This document shows positions 1-10,838 of a stretch of 64,000 nt of DNA, piece after piece. Where the stretch lies: assembly GCA_946122785.1 (NCBI GenBank), contig CAMGYJ010000006.1:54704066-54768065 (forward strand), read 5' to 3'. Every line of letters begins with the position of its first letter. Within the stretch, counting starts at the first letter, position 1. The stretch comes from Linum tenue (Eukaryota > Streptophyta > Magnoliopsida > Malpighiales > Linaceae). The position numbers were made by a program, and so were the translations under genes. Under the pieces are notes generated by a model. That model did no database searches. It saw only the letters and a list, made by a program, of their open reading frames with translations, and had not been told where the DNA came from.

Positions 1-168
1 CGTAGAACAACCGAAGATATGAAGACGACCAGGAAATAGGCGATCACAAAGTGAAGCTATGAGAATTGACCTTGAAGCGATGACCTCGATGCTGCCATGG
101 AGAGGCAACAATGGTTGACTACGAAAGCGTAAAACCCTAGACAAGGATCGAGTTTCGCTCTGATACCA

Positions 169-273
169 TGTAGCAAACCAGTTGGTCCCAATAACTCGAG
201 TTGTTGGGAGAAGGTTATGTTGGATCTTATACAGGCCCATGCATGGTATTTACTATTTACCCACTTTCTTACA
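169..273 (-). repeat. Very short LTR (about 105 bp), TRIM-like
   Basis: The block starts TG and ends CA. On the minus strand it is preceded by a purine-rich tract (274-288, GGGGGCG core) and followed by TGGTATCAGAGC (157-168), the usual plant primer-binding site for initiator tRNA-Met. PPT, LTR and PBS are therefore in the correct order around a 105-bp LTR, a size typical of TRIM elements. The internal region of the element it primes would run off the left edge of the window. The matching second LTR was not found, so the family is inferred from signals only. Confidence 0.55.
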
Positions 274-414
274 CGCCCCCTCAAATGAAAGCCGACTCAT
301 GGAATTGAAGTTTGCACATGCCCATCATACCATGTGATAGAAAGACAACAATTAATATTGGGAGTCGTGAGGACTTGAACACGTGACCTCAAGGACAAAC
401 CATCTCTGATACCA
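274..414 (-). mobile_element. Internal region of a TRIM-like/Copia-like retroelement
   Basis: This 141-bp non-coding stretch has a minus-strand TGGTATCAGAG primer site at 404-414 and a polypurine tract at 274-288. It is the size of a TRIM internal domain. The LTRs on its two sides (169-273 and 415-701) differ in length and sequence, so this is probably a recombinant of two elements. No protein is encoded. Confidence 0.45.
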
Positions 415-701
415 TGTAGAAATTGATAATGCGGAATATCGAAAGAACACAGAACACAGAACACAGGATTTCACTTGGTATCCTCGATCGAGACTAATCC
501 AACGGCTGACGTTTTATTAAACGACTACATTGTGACGACTTGCTTACCACAGATAGATGGTAGCTAAACTTTTATAGAGATAGACTTAGGGTTAAAATAC
601 TAATGACAACTAAGTTCCTTCTTTTACCGGGACAAGGAAACAAGGGACTTGGAGGACAAGGAATTAATTACTTTTTGGCTAAGTAATTAATATCCTCAAC
701 A
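415..701 (-). repeat. LTR, Copia/TRIM type (287 bp)
   Basis: Begins TGTAGAAATT and ends CCTCAACA, so both strands read TG...CA. The initiator tRNA-Met primer site lies immediately next to its 3' end (404-414), making it the 5' LTR of a minus-strand element. No second copy was found in the window. Confidence 0.55.
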
Positions 702-1134
702 ACGGATTCGCCGGGAATAATAATCAGAACCCTGACTCGAATTGTGCCCTCTTTGCATGCGTGTTCCACTCGTCTGGGCGGAGAAGTAATGAGAGATGAA
801 AACATTCCTAATTTTCTTTTATTGAAATGGAGGAGAGAAGAGAGGTTGGACGGATTCGAACGGAAGGAGGGAGAGGATGGGTCGAATGAAAGAGAAAGGA
901 GGAGAAATGGGATTTGAGAAGGCTTCATGTTTTTCGATTGGAATGGAGGGGTCGGATAGAAAGAAAAAATTGGAATGGCGGAAAGAAGAGGAATCGGACG
1001 GGAAGAGGAAAGTGGGGTCGGACGGCCAGAAGGGATTCCGCCGCCGCTGTCGTTGTTCTGTAAGAAGGAAAGATGATGGGTCAGTTAAAACGAAGGAGAG
1101 AGAAGTGGTTGACCAAAATAGGAATGAGGTTTTA

Positions 1135-1138
<4 letters not shown>

Positions 1139-1169
<31 letters not shown>
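1139..1169. repeat. (GA)n microsatellite
   Basis: About fifteen uninterrupted GA dinucleotides, likely to be length-polymorphic. Confidence 0.95.
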
Positions 1170-1170
<1 letters not shown>

Positions 1171-1913
1171 CCAGGAGGAGCGCACGGAGTGTGGCCAGTT
1201 TCACGTGAGCTCGGGCCTGCCCAAAAGGTGATAACGGCTGGTTTTCAGGCTACCGTAGATTCGCTCACAGCAAAGCACCAAAATCCCATTGTGAACAGTA
1301 ACTCACGATAATTTCGTGAGGAACCGTGCCCGGAATTTTTGGCTGCTTGCGCTGTTAATTAATTAATTATAATATCTGCACCGAGTGAAAACTGAAATCA
1401 TACCATTTGTTTTTTTAGGGATCTGAAATCATACAATTGTTCCTCTATCTAGGTTACCAAAAACGATACGATTATGAGCATCGTGGAAGTTTAGAGATGA
1501 TCAGAAAAGTGGTGGGGATACAACTGCCCACCAATGTCACTAAATCTCTGCATTTTGCACACACCATATTCTCAACATTCTTTCTACTTCCTTCTTCCCT
1601 CAATAACTAACTCGGCCATGATCTGATTTGTTTCTTCAAGTTCTCGGAAGACAGTGTATATGCCCATGTAATACTATCTAAATGAGGCAAATCATACGTA
1701 AATGAAAATCACAATGAAAATACCTTCACTCTCGGTTCCTCTAGGCCCTTTCTCAATTTAATCACTTTACCCTCCACACAAGCATGAAATCTCACAACGA
1801 GTAAATCAATCTTGTGCCTGGAAGTGTGCAGCCATGACTTCAAAGAAGAGTGAGACAATTCCAGCCCTATTTGTGCTCTTGTTACCAATATGACAAACAC
1901 GGCTGGTGTAGGT

Positions 1914-1990
1914 CAATGCAGTCAAAGTCTAGTTTCTATGTAAAAGCAAAATGATCGGTAAAAGCAGAAGCGCAAAAGTGAAACGTAAAA
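1914..1990 (+). repeat. Truncated MITE end, CAATGTAGTC family
   Basis: Begins CAATGCAGTCAAAG and continues with a segment resembling the left ends of the complete copies at 60018-60215 and 61938-62140. The other terminus is missing here. Confidence 0.4.
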
Positions 1991-2639
1991 GTGTAACTTT
2001 CTAAAAATTCTATGAATTTTATAGATATTGTCTAACTATAAATAAATAGGTGGACTAACTCATATATTAAAGATCACTCTCACATGCATAAATTAAATTA
2101 ATAGACTTTCAAATAATCATTCACTGTCTTCCTCCTACTTTCGAGAAGAAAATTTGAGAAGAGGAACCATCTGTAAATGATGAAGCTACAAGAGTAGTGG
2201 GTAAACTTCACCAATCTAATTCCTTTTCACCGTCGCCGTGGAGGAATTTAGCGAAGGCAATTTGTGGTACTTTTGTGCCTCCCTGAAGGCCTTTTTGCCT
2301 CAATATCTGGCAACCACGAAATCGACAAGAAGAGAAATTGGGCCCTGATTTGTGAAGAAGAAATACAACGGAGGGGAAGGCTCAAGAGGATGGGGTCGGA
2401 CAGGGGTTTGGTTGGGTCATGGAGTGGGCTGACAAGGCGGGCCAAATTTGGCTGATTAGGCGTTTTTGTTAGTGATGCCAGCAAGAAACTGAAGCCGTTG
2501 ACGGAAACTAACGAAAAGTAATAGAGAATGTTCAAATATGAACCGTTGAATTAATTTTGGTGATCACAAATGGAATAAAATATTTGTAGTGCAAAACATG
2601 AATTTTTTAGTATTTCTAGTAACAAAACTTGCAATTTAC

Positions 2640-2820
2640 CAATTCGGGATCTTATAGTCGATATGTTTGATATTCTAATTGGGAGATGTGCATTTAATTT
2701 CTAGTCATACCTCTTTCTCCGACTACAACCCTTCAACATCGGATTTTTCGGTTGAGCGAGAATACAATTTAGCAAAAGAGAATTGCTTAACTTAGGTCAT
2801 GTACCACCCCGTTTAAGCTC
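2640..2820. repeat. Dispersed repeat, also at 10838-11005
   Basis: A block of about 170 bp starting near TCTTATAGTCGATATGT recurs with scattered differences at 10838-11005. There it joins the composite Ty3 repeat unit. Here it stands alone just downstream of SDR1, so it is probably a retroelement fragment. Confidence 0.6.
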
Positions 2821-2895
2821 TAGTTAGGCTAAATTGCAAAAAGCAAAAACATAAATTCCTCAACGCCTATGCTTGAAACATCAAACAATAGCTAC

Positions 2896-3690
2896 TCATG
2901 CACTCTTCAGACATACACCACCATCAACCAAAAGGTTCAACCCACTAATATAATTTGACTCATCACTCACCATATTAAGTGCCACCTCCGCGACTTCCTC
3001 AGCTCTCATCAATTTCAAATGATCCGGCAGTACCCTTTTCTTATATGCCTCCTCGTCGCATCCCGCGAATTCCGCAGCCATAGGAGTCATCACTACATAC
3101 GGTGAAATGCAATTCACACGGATCCCAAACTGCCCGAGCTCCACGCACAGATTCTTTGTCAGGCCTACCACCGCGTGCTTCGACGCGGTGTAGTTGTGCG
3201 GTGCCAGACCATAGCTAGCCGTCACCGCACTCCCCGTGAAGAGGATCGTCCCGCTACACTTGGGGACCATCACCCTGGCAGCATGCTTGGCTGCCAGGAA
3301 TGATCCATACACGTTGACATCAAACACCTTCCGGAACACCTGGGGATCAATAGACAATATCCCTGGTGCTCGGTCTTTGTTGAAGAACTCGAACCTTTCG
3401 CCTGCTATCCCGGCATTGCTATACATGATGTCCAGCTTGCCGTGCATTGAAACGACAGCGTCGACTGCGTTCAGCATGTCCAAGTCGCTTGAAACGTCGC
3501 ATTCGACGAAGGACACAGGCTGGCCCGACTCCGACTGGATCTCAGTGGCTACACAGTTGCCCAATTCGGATCGGATATCGGCTATCAGGACTTTGGCACC
3601 GTGCTGGGAGAAGAGACTTGCGGCCGCGGCACCGATGCCTCTGGCTCCGCCAGTTATGAGCGCTACTTTGCCTTGTAATCTTTTCGCCAT
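2896..3690 (-). CDS. Short-chain dehydrogenase/reductase (SDR110C, secoisolariciresinol-dehydrogenase-like), SDR1
   Basis: An intact single-exon frame of 264 residues, the normal length for this family, starting at an ATG. SDR110C enzymes are NAD(H)-dependent oxidoreductases of secondary metabolism and hormone pathways (lignan, terpenoid and ABA-precursor alcohols). The substrate cannot be read from sequence. Visible features: TGGARGIG nucleotide-binding motif at residues 13-20; Asp38 at the end of the second strand, which favours NAD over NADP; CDVS at 64-67; NAG at 92-94; and the catalytic set Asn126, Ser154, Tyr167, Lys171. There is no signal peptide or membrane segment, so a cytosolic location is inferred. 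It is paralogous to SDR2 at 42895-43656, on the same strand about 39 kb away, and its codons are less GC-rich. It looks functional. Confidence 0.93.
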   Translation of the reverse strand: MAKRLQGKVALITGGARGIGAAAASLFSQHGAKVLIADIRSELGNCVATEIQSESGQPVSFVECDVSSDLDMLNAVDAVVSMHGKLDIMYSNAGIAGERFEFFNKDRAPGILSIDPQVFRKVFDVNVYGSFLAAKHAARVMVPKCSGTILFTGSAVTASYGLAPHNYTASKHAVVGLTKNLCVELGQFGIRVNCISPYVVMTPMAAEFAGCDEEAYKKRVLPDHLKLMRAEEVAEVALNMVSDESNYISGLNLLVDGGVCLKSA

Positions 3691-3760
3691 GGCTTGGTTG
3701 ATGTGTCGAAGGGGAAATCAAGAGCTCTTATTTAAAGTAATCCAATTCCCTTTGCACTTC

Positions 3761-3769
3761 CTATATATG
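3761..3769 (-). promoter_or_regulatory. Candidate TATA box of SDR1
   Basis: A TATATA core lies about 75 bp upstream of the SDR1 start codon. A longer TA-rich run sits further up at about 3852-3863. The choice between them rests on spacing only. Confidence 0.35.
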
Positions 3770-3899
3770 TTGGATTCAAATAATGGATGTTGCATGTTAC
3801 CTGCTACGTTGCCCATTTTTCAATTCCTTTTTGCTCTTCCTATGATCTTAATTATATATATAAAGTTTTAATTTAAAGTAAGGATTCTACTGTTACATT

Positions 3900-6800
3900 T
3901 GACTAGATCCACTATAGCCGCTCACTTCATCTAGAGTGCATTGTGCATTGTGCAAACCTATCTCCTTGATTGAATATATATATTTTTAATGAAGTTGAAA
4001 GAAATAAATCCCACCGCAGGACCTGGTACTGCACACGCAGACTGCTTTTACTGCTCATGCTGACCGAGATGTACTGTTATAACCCGGAAGCTGGCGCTGT
4101 GTGGGCTGGCATTGGGTGGGGGCTATTTGGGATCGGACGGGTGTTTGGCGGGTCGGTTGGGATGGAACTTGGTCGTTAGGTTGTTTTGGTCTGTTGGATC
4201 GGTTGTGGTCCATGAACGCGTTGGTCACCAGGGCCCTCTCGGTGGCTGGAGCCTGCCCAGTTGCTTGATTGGATGGATTTTAGGGTTCAACTTTTTGCTT
4301 GACATGACCAGAGCTGTAGAAAGAGTGTTAGAGTTGAGTTTGACGTGAATAGAGAGGATTAAAGAGTTCGCTGCGCGGCTGCAGAGATGAGATAGCTAGG
4401 TGTCATTCATGAGAACAGTATGTGCCTTGAGAGACTCGCCGGCTTGCTGCTCAATGCACACAGAGAGGCCAAAAAGTCTACTGTCTACTTTTGCTCTGTA
4501 CCTCCTTTCTCAGCCACATATTTTCCCTTTATACCGAAACTAAAAAAGCAACCCTCTCCCTTTTATCTCCAGCTTAGAATGGAAGCATTCCCGCTTTTGG
4601 TCTCTCAATTCTCCTCTTTTGAAACTCTCTCTTCTCATCTCGCTCCTGGATCTGTTAATTGACATATCGAGGCAAGCTTTGTTGTTCTTTAATTCACTGC
4701 CGGAGCATCGTCATTTTGATCGCAGGTGCTGGACCACCAGCTTGCGGATGAGGTTGCCGCGAGAATCCCTCTCTCCCATGAACGCGAAGCTTTGGATCAT
4801 AGAATCTCTTTTTTTCTCTATTTTAGGTCGGTACAACGATTCGTTCCTTTATGTGTTGTCTTCTAGCCGGTGGTGGTCTTGCGGGCTTTTAGTGTGTTGC
4901 AAACACCTTCTCTGTGTGTGTGGGTTTTAGGTTTGTTTTGCTCCTACCTGGATTTGACAGATCTATTATTTGCCATTGCTTTTGATTTCCCAGCTGGTAT
5001 TCAACGCCAAGAGAAAAGATCTGGGATTTCAGATAAGGAAGCGGGAGCATCGAAACAACTTTTGTATGAATACTCCGCAATAGACTGCGAAAGGAGATTT
5101 CTTTGGTATGTTCCTTCTCTATGCTTCTCTTCCAAGGAGAGAAGCTTGGTTCGGTTTCTGATTCATGACTTTATGAATCCATCCTTTTATATACCTCTTC
5201 TTAAAGATTTGTAGTCTTTTCCAATGCAGTTGCTCATGTTCTTCTGGCCAGGATTTCAATGGCCGGGGATGTTGATAATCAAACCAGGCCCATAAAAAAA
5301 GATAATCAAATCAGAAGCTGCACACATTTCTCTCAAGAATTTTGGTGGGTTGAAAGATAGATCTGCCACCCATCTTTGAAGGTTCAACGATGATGTGGTT
5401 GACCTAAGTCTCGCGGCGACCAAGGTACATATGTATTCAATTCCTTCAGGTTTTTATAATGTTCTTACTTCATAATTTGTGGGGACGGTTTCAATGTTTA
5501 AAGTTTCTTTTGCTTTCAATTATCAGTGGCGGAGTTACAGTTGCTACCGCAGAAAGAAAGAGTCGAGCCCTTATAGGTAAATGGTTTTCAGATGTTAAGA
5601 TCTGGTGAAGGTTGTGACAAAGATGTCACAATCCAGGTCAGTTCTTCAATCCTTTTGACGATTAAGGCGATAAAGCGTCGAGTTCAAGTACTTCCATAAT
5701 CGCCACGAATCCCTTCAGTAAGTCATCTCGATTCTCTGTTTTTTATTTATTGTTTGCGTGTATCTAACTATTTTCCTCCTCTTCTCCTATCTGTAAGGTG
5801 GCCTACGGTAGTATCGGGTTTCAATCAACATATATTTCTGCTGGTGATCCCTGGTGGTCATGGCGGTGTGTAGGACGATGATAGATAGCGCAGATAGTGT
5901 AGTCCTCTGGTGGTCAACATGAGTGACATGCAAAGAGAGAATCCTGACTCTGAGTGACCAAGCACCTCCTTCCTGAAGCCAATTTGCGTTTCAGCTGCAA
6001 CCAGACCATCCAAATCAATCCCTAGGTCAAACAACGCTCCCCTGCCGGAACCACAGGAAGTTTTACTAGATCTATTTTTATTTCCCAAACTTGGTAAACG
6101 ACGAGTTGACATATCACAACTGTGAGGAAGTTAAGGATTTGTATCTCAATCAATATGTTTCCTTTTCACTTTTGGCTCTCACGAATTACATGATTTGGTA
6201 TTTGTTTGCTTAAGTATTTAATTTATGTTCCTTTTCTGTTTTTTTTTTTATAAACATTCATTTCATTCATACCCAATAAGACGAGGCTTACAACATGGGA
6301 GATACAAATGCTCCTTTTCTGTTTAGTGTTAAGTTTTCTGTAGTTTTTCACTCTTCTTTCCATCTTATCTTGCAGGCACAAGCTGTTGTTTGGAGTCTGG
6401 TATCTAACCAACATGCCTAGACTCTTCTGTTCCTTCTATGATATGTACTTGGTTTATAACTACTGCAGATTTTGGCATGGTGGACCACCATGGGGTAAGA
6501 AATGTAATTAGTCCATCTTTATCATGTACTTGAAGCAAAGATACAAGGAACTGTTGTGCAATCTCTGTTTTGTGAGGTTTGTCTAGCCTTTGGCGATTCA
6601 GTTGTCCTAGGATTTCTTCGTGAGGTATCATTTGGATTTTTGACTTATGGACAACTCCATGATTCAACCGTAAGTTGTAACTGAAATCATATGACTCGAG
6701 GATTGAATTAAATCAGCGTTATAGTTTTGCTTAGGTTCTCTTAATGTAGCAATAATGCCTACATAGGCTCCATTATATAGTTCACTTTCATTCTCTCTTA

Positions 6801-7235
6801 CGCTAGCATATGTTGTTGCAAACAGAATGGAAATTAGCAACGTTGAGGGTGGGGAGCGGCCTTTCAACCAAGTCCATCCATATCCATAAACATAATAGAC
6901 ATTTTATACTTTACGGTACACTTGTGCTTTTATAAATTCGAGTTTGTAGTAGGCAATGCAGGATTTGCTCTTTTAATTTCATCATTCTTTTTGCAGGTGA
7001 AGGATCTTCTTCAAGTGTGAATTTTTCGGTTATGGAACTATGTTTTGTATGGCGATGAACGTACGTAATTAGTGTCTTTGCTTACGATGAACGTTGGAAC
7101 TATGTGTGTAGGTGAATTCCGTTGTGTTTCGTTTTTGAATAATGTATGTACTTCGAATATACTAACCTCACTTACCAGCCATTATGTAATCATAAAACAT
7201 GAGTATCCAATAAAATGCCATTAGTTCGTTCAAGT
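3900..7235. other. Unrecognised region, possibly Helitron interior
   Basis: No open frame longer than about 114 codons resembles a known protein. A Helitron-like 3' terminus closes the region at 7266, so part of it may be Helitron cargo. The matching 5' TC terminus could not be located. Pyrimidine-rich leader-like DNA and possible splice signals near 4500-5100 suggest captured non-coding exons, but this is only a suspicion. Confidence 0.3.
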
Positions 7236-7266
7236 CCCAGCACGAAGCGCGGGCAATGAAAACTAG
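7236..7266 (+). mobile_element. Helitron-like 3' terminus
   Basis: An imperfect GC-rich hairpin (7236-7253) is followed at short distance by CTAG (7263-7266) and then T. This is the standard Helitron 3' end. The 5' end is unresolved. Confidence 0.5.
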
Positions 7267-8789
7267 TATTATTTACGTCCATTGCATCTCGACCATGAAG
7301 TCAAGTAGTCAATGGAAGCGCAACTCTCAACTTGAATATAGTGACGATATTCAGAGACAGACGTCATTTCCCCAGTCCTGCAAAGCACGATCGATGCCAA
7401 TTATCAGTCGTAACAAGTGTAAGTGATCGTTCGATCGTTAGCATCCCAACTATCCTAGCCCTAGGTGCATTTGAAATCTAATTGCACAATAGCTGAAATG
7501 GACAGTAATTAATTGCCTCTCCCTTGTGCGGTGAAAAACAGCAAATTCTTAAGTGTCTAGATACAAATTTTACAGTCCATCAAATACACTTCATATCACT
7601 CTGCTATCACTCTGCTATCACTCTTTAGATGTATCTTAGTTCAAGTTAAGTTTTGTTAGCTAGCCAACCTAAAATGGTCATTAAGAAAATAATCTAACTA
7701 CACTAACCTAACCACTACCCTAGCTAATTAAAAGTTATGGAGGTCTCTTAGCTTGAATCCCCCCATTTCCATAATTTGGACCGATGTTGCATACCATCCT
7801 AGCAAAATCGACTCAATTCCTCTACCAATAGGAGATCGACTCCCTCGGAGATGACCCAGAAACATGATTATCTCCCTCGTATGTCAAAAATTCATTTGAC
7901 ATGTAAAACTTATACAATTCATGATAAACATCCATCTGTCGCAGTATCTACTCCTGCTAATAGTTTAGCCCATTCTTTGTTGTTACTATGGCCACTAAAT
8001 GAGATGAGCAATCATGACCTAGTGTTCATCAATCTAAGAGAAGAGGTCTAATTCATAGAGAAGATGAGAGGGATTACAATACAAAACACAAATTCTTACA
8101 TCTTCTTCTTACAGATGATGATCTTCAACTTCCTAGATCCCTTTCTCTCTAGAAATACCTCTTTGGTGTTTTAGGTCGAAACCCGAAAGAAAAACCAAGC
8201 TCCCCTTCTTCTTCCTGCAACTGTTCTCGACCGTGATATTAGCAAGAAAACGATGATCTCAGCTGAAAATGCACCATTTTTTTTTGCTAAGCCCGTGAGC
8301 GATATGGATCCTAATACTTCTCAGGGCGTGATCCTAATACTTAACCCATGATCCTTGCACATACTCCACTTTTTGGCTCGTTTTGACTTCCGAATGTTCC
8401 GAAACTTGTCTTCGACCTTCCCACAAGTATGAGAACCTGAAATGTGACAAAAATAGCACAAACTTGCATAAAATAGGTCAAGGAATGAAGATTACCAAGT
8501 TAAACACTTTTTATATATTACTTATTATTTATACACGTCTACCAAATGTTGATAACCCTCCTACGATTTCTATTTATATCTACTGAGACATTGAGACTAT
8601 TATGTGATTCAATTTAATGGCAATTGTCAACACAAAGTAAAGCTGTGTTCTTGGCGGGTCAATCCGGGTTGTAGGTCAATTGGGGTCGGAACAAGTGGGT
8701 TGCGCGTCAATCAGGTTATGGGTTAATCGGGTTATGGGTCAATCGGGTTGGGGTTCGGACAGGTTACTCAGGTCGGGTCATGTTTTGAC

Positions 8790-9156
8790 ACCTATTCTTA
8801 TAGCTACAAGTCAGTCGGAGACAAACCAACGACAAAACCTCTTTCGAACCCGGTGTCTTGTCGAAGGTGAATTACTCTCTGTAATCGTCGACGACGGAAG
8901 TTGTGGTAACATCATTAGCCAAGACGTGGTTCAACATCTTGGATTGAGCACGAGTCAACACCTAGAGTCGTATAATTTCCATTGGCTCAATGATTATGGT
9001 ACAATCAATGTTCAACGACAAGCACTTGTTAAATTTGAAATCGGCGACAATATTGATGAGTTGGTTTTTGACGTCGCTCTGATGCAAGCTACACACCTTC
9101 TCAGAAGATCTTGGCAATTAGATCGGGGAGTCTGTCAATATGGTGGGACGAACTGA
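8790..9156 (+). pseudogene. Ty3 retrotransposon protease fragment (unit A)
   Basis: The frame encodes a retropepsin-like segment: a start resembling RQNLFxTRCLVEG, then SVIVDDGSC where plant Ty3 proteases usually carry IDGGSC, then a GLST...LESYNFHWLNDYG region and DVALMQATHLLRRSWQLDR. It stops at 9156, where copy B stays open. The aspartate is kept but the following residue is altered. No ATG precedes the recognisable part, so it is a fragment of a longer polyprotein and not an independent gene. Confidence 0.75.
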
Positions 9157-9982
9157 TACAAGGTTTGACATGAAGGGAAGAAGATCCTACTAAAACCATT
9201 GTCATCGGCGGAAGTTTGTTAAGACCAGCGACAATTGGAAGCTAGCCGACGACGATTAAAAGAGGAATCCAGTGGAGCGAGTCACAAGAAACCTCGTGGT
9301 ACCAATTTGGTAGCCCGAAGGTTCATGCTACCTGGGTACAAGAGGACGAGATCTCCTCGACGTCGATGACCGTGTAGTTATTGTCAGAGCAGGGAGGAGA
9401 GAGGGTGATTTGGGTGATTTCTCCAAGGCGATTCGAACCTAGCCAAAGGTACCGACACATTCCATGATGGTCAGGGGAGCTTCCCGGCCCAAAGACAAGA
9501 TTAGCTCAAATCCACCAAGTTTGCAGACACCAATTCGAGCTCAATTGCCCCAAAAAATGCTCGAACACGAAGAACAAGTGTTCGAATGGGTTGGAGAGTC
9601 TAAAAACGCTTCGACACAAGTGAGGTTCCAGGAAGCTGTAGGATCGACCCACTTGGTCCAACGATGCTCGAACTGAAAACGTCCAAATCGGGATTGGACT
9701 TTCTGGGTTCTGAAAATTCGAAAGTCGATAGTGGTAGGAAAGGAAGAATCTTCGATTCGATGACGATGACGACGAGTCGAGATGAATGGCTGGGCAGAAA
9801 GTTATTGGGACCATGACGGAGCTCGTGGAATCCATGAATTGGTCTAGATATACCTGAATAAAAAAACCCCAATTTCGTTGTTGAAGAACAATGCCCTAGT
9901 TTTGTAGAAAATGGAGTTTGAGTAGCCTTCTTTCGACCCAATTTGGGAAGGATTCAGTAAAGATTTTGAGGGAAATTTTTTT

Positions 9983-9995
9983 GAAGTGGGGGGCC
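9983..9995 (+). other. Polypurine tract, Ty3 element (unit A)
   Basis: GAAGTGGGGGGCC stands immediately before TGATATGATCC, the LTR start at 9996. The equivalent in unit B is at 13468-13479. Confidence 0.6.
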
Positions 9996-10838
9996 TGATA
10001 TGATCCAAATTGGCCAACTCTACAATTCACAGTTGCTTGTTAAAGAAAGAAGCAAGATCATTTGGCAGGAAGAACCATCAATTTTGGCTAAGTGTTTGTT
10101 CGTGTGCAGGATGCTTAATTTGCAAGTATGGTTCCCCCATTTGCTTTGATGAAAATACAATTGGAAGGGATGGAATTGAAAAGGAATATTTTATCTACAA
10201 AATGTAAGGTTTGGCTGGTCCAGAACAAGTCTGCAAGGTATTTTTCCAAGTCCAGCAAGTTGTTATGCTGAAACCGAGAAACTGCCAGAATTTGACCAAG
10301 TCTGGAAGCGTGTTCAGACAACCTCCTTTGAGAGCTTATTCATGCGGGAAGAGGATGAATCGAGGCAAGAGGAGATTGTCACATAAAAGCATGAGTTGTA
10401 ACCTAGCTCGAACTTCCTTTGTTAGTTTTGGATTCCTTTTCAAGTTGTAACCTAGCTCGAACTTCCTTTTGAGTTGTTAGACGTCATTAGGTTCTATATA
10501 AGTCAAGTCGGTGAGTCTAATAGTTAGTTTTTGTACAATTGAATACAAACCAAGAGTTTTGGTTCATAAGCTTCTTGCTCGTGAATTGCGTTAACATCCT
10601 AGTGGAATCTATGGTTGTTTATGAACTTGTATCGTTCAGTTAATCCCAGTGTTCATGGCCAAGAATCGACTACACTGATCGAGCCTCTTTCCCTTCAAGA
10701 AAGTTGCACAAAAAGTACCATCCCAACACCCAAATTCTGCAATATTTTTGGTGTGTTCTTATCCAAGTTCAATCAAATCTTTGGATTGGATTCTTAGTCG
10801 CGAATTCTGATCCAAGAAACCCCTAGGGTTGTATTAAA
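9996..10838 (+). repeat. LTR of plus-strand Ty3 element (3' boundary approximate)
   Basis: Starts TGATATGATCC after the polypurine tract. It contains a TATA-like TCTATATAAG at about 10494-10503, followed by a transcribed-leader-like stretch. The 3' boundary is uncertain. A truncated second copy starts at 13480 and breaks off at about 13532. Confidence 0.5.

Larger units (their letters stand above)
702..2895. other. Intergenic region without a supported gene
   Basis: The stretch holds a purine-rich segment (about 820-1130), a GA microsatellite (1139-1169), a truncated MITE end (from 1914) and a copy of a dispersed repeat (2640-2820). Open frames here are short, low-complexity and unlike any family I recognise. 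Confidence 0.5.
7640..10060 (+). repeat. Composite Ty3 repeat unit A
   Basis: This block is repeated, with small indels, at about 10990-13532. The spacing drifts from about 3350 to 3480 bp because copy B has gained small insertions. In order it contains: LTR-like DNA that reads as LTR on the minus strand (about 7640-8600), a GGGTCAATCGGG-rich segment ending in TTTTGACACC (8650-8795), a plus-strand protease frame, then a polypurine tract and LTR start at 9983-9996. The mix of orientations shows two families joined before duplication. Confidence 0.65.

Noticed and set aside
877..1311. Gene encoding a 144-residue protein
   Set aside because: The frame is driven by purine-rich and GA-microsatellite DNA (ERERER run) and has no domain.
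3236..3871. Long plus-strand open frame opposite SDR1 (211 codons)
   Set aside because: It is the antisense shadow of the SDR coding sequence and has no domain of its own.
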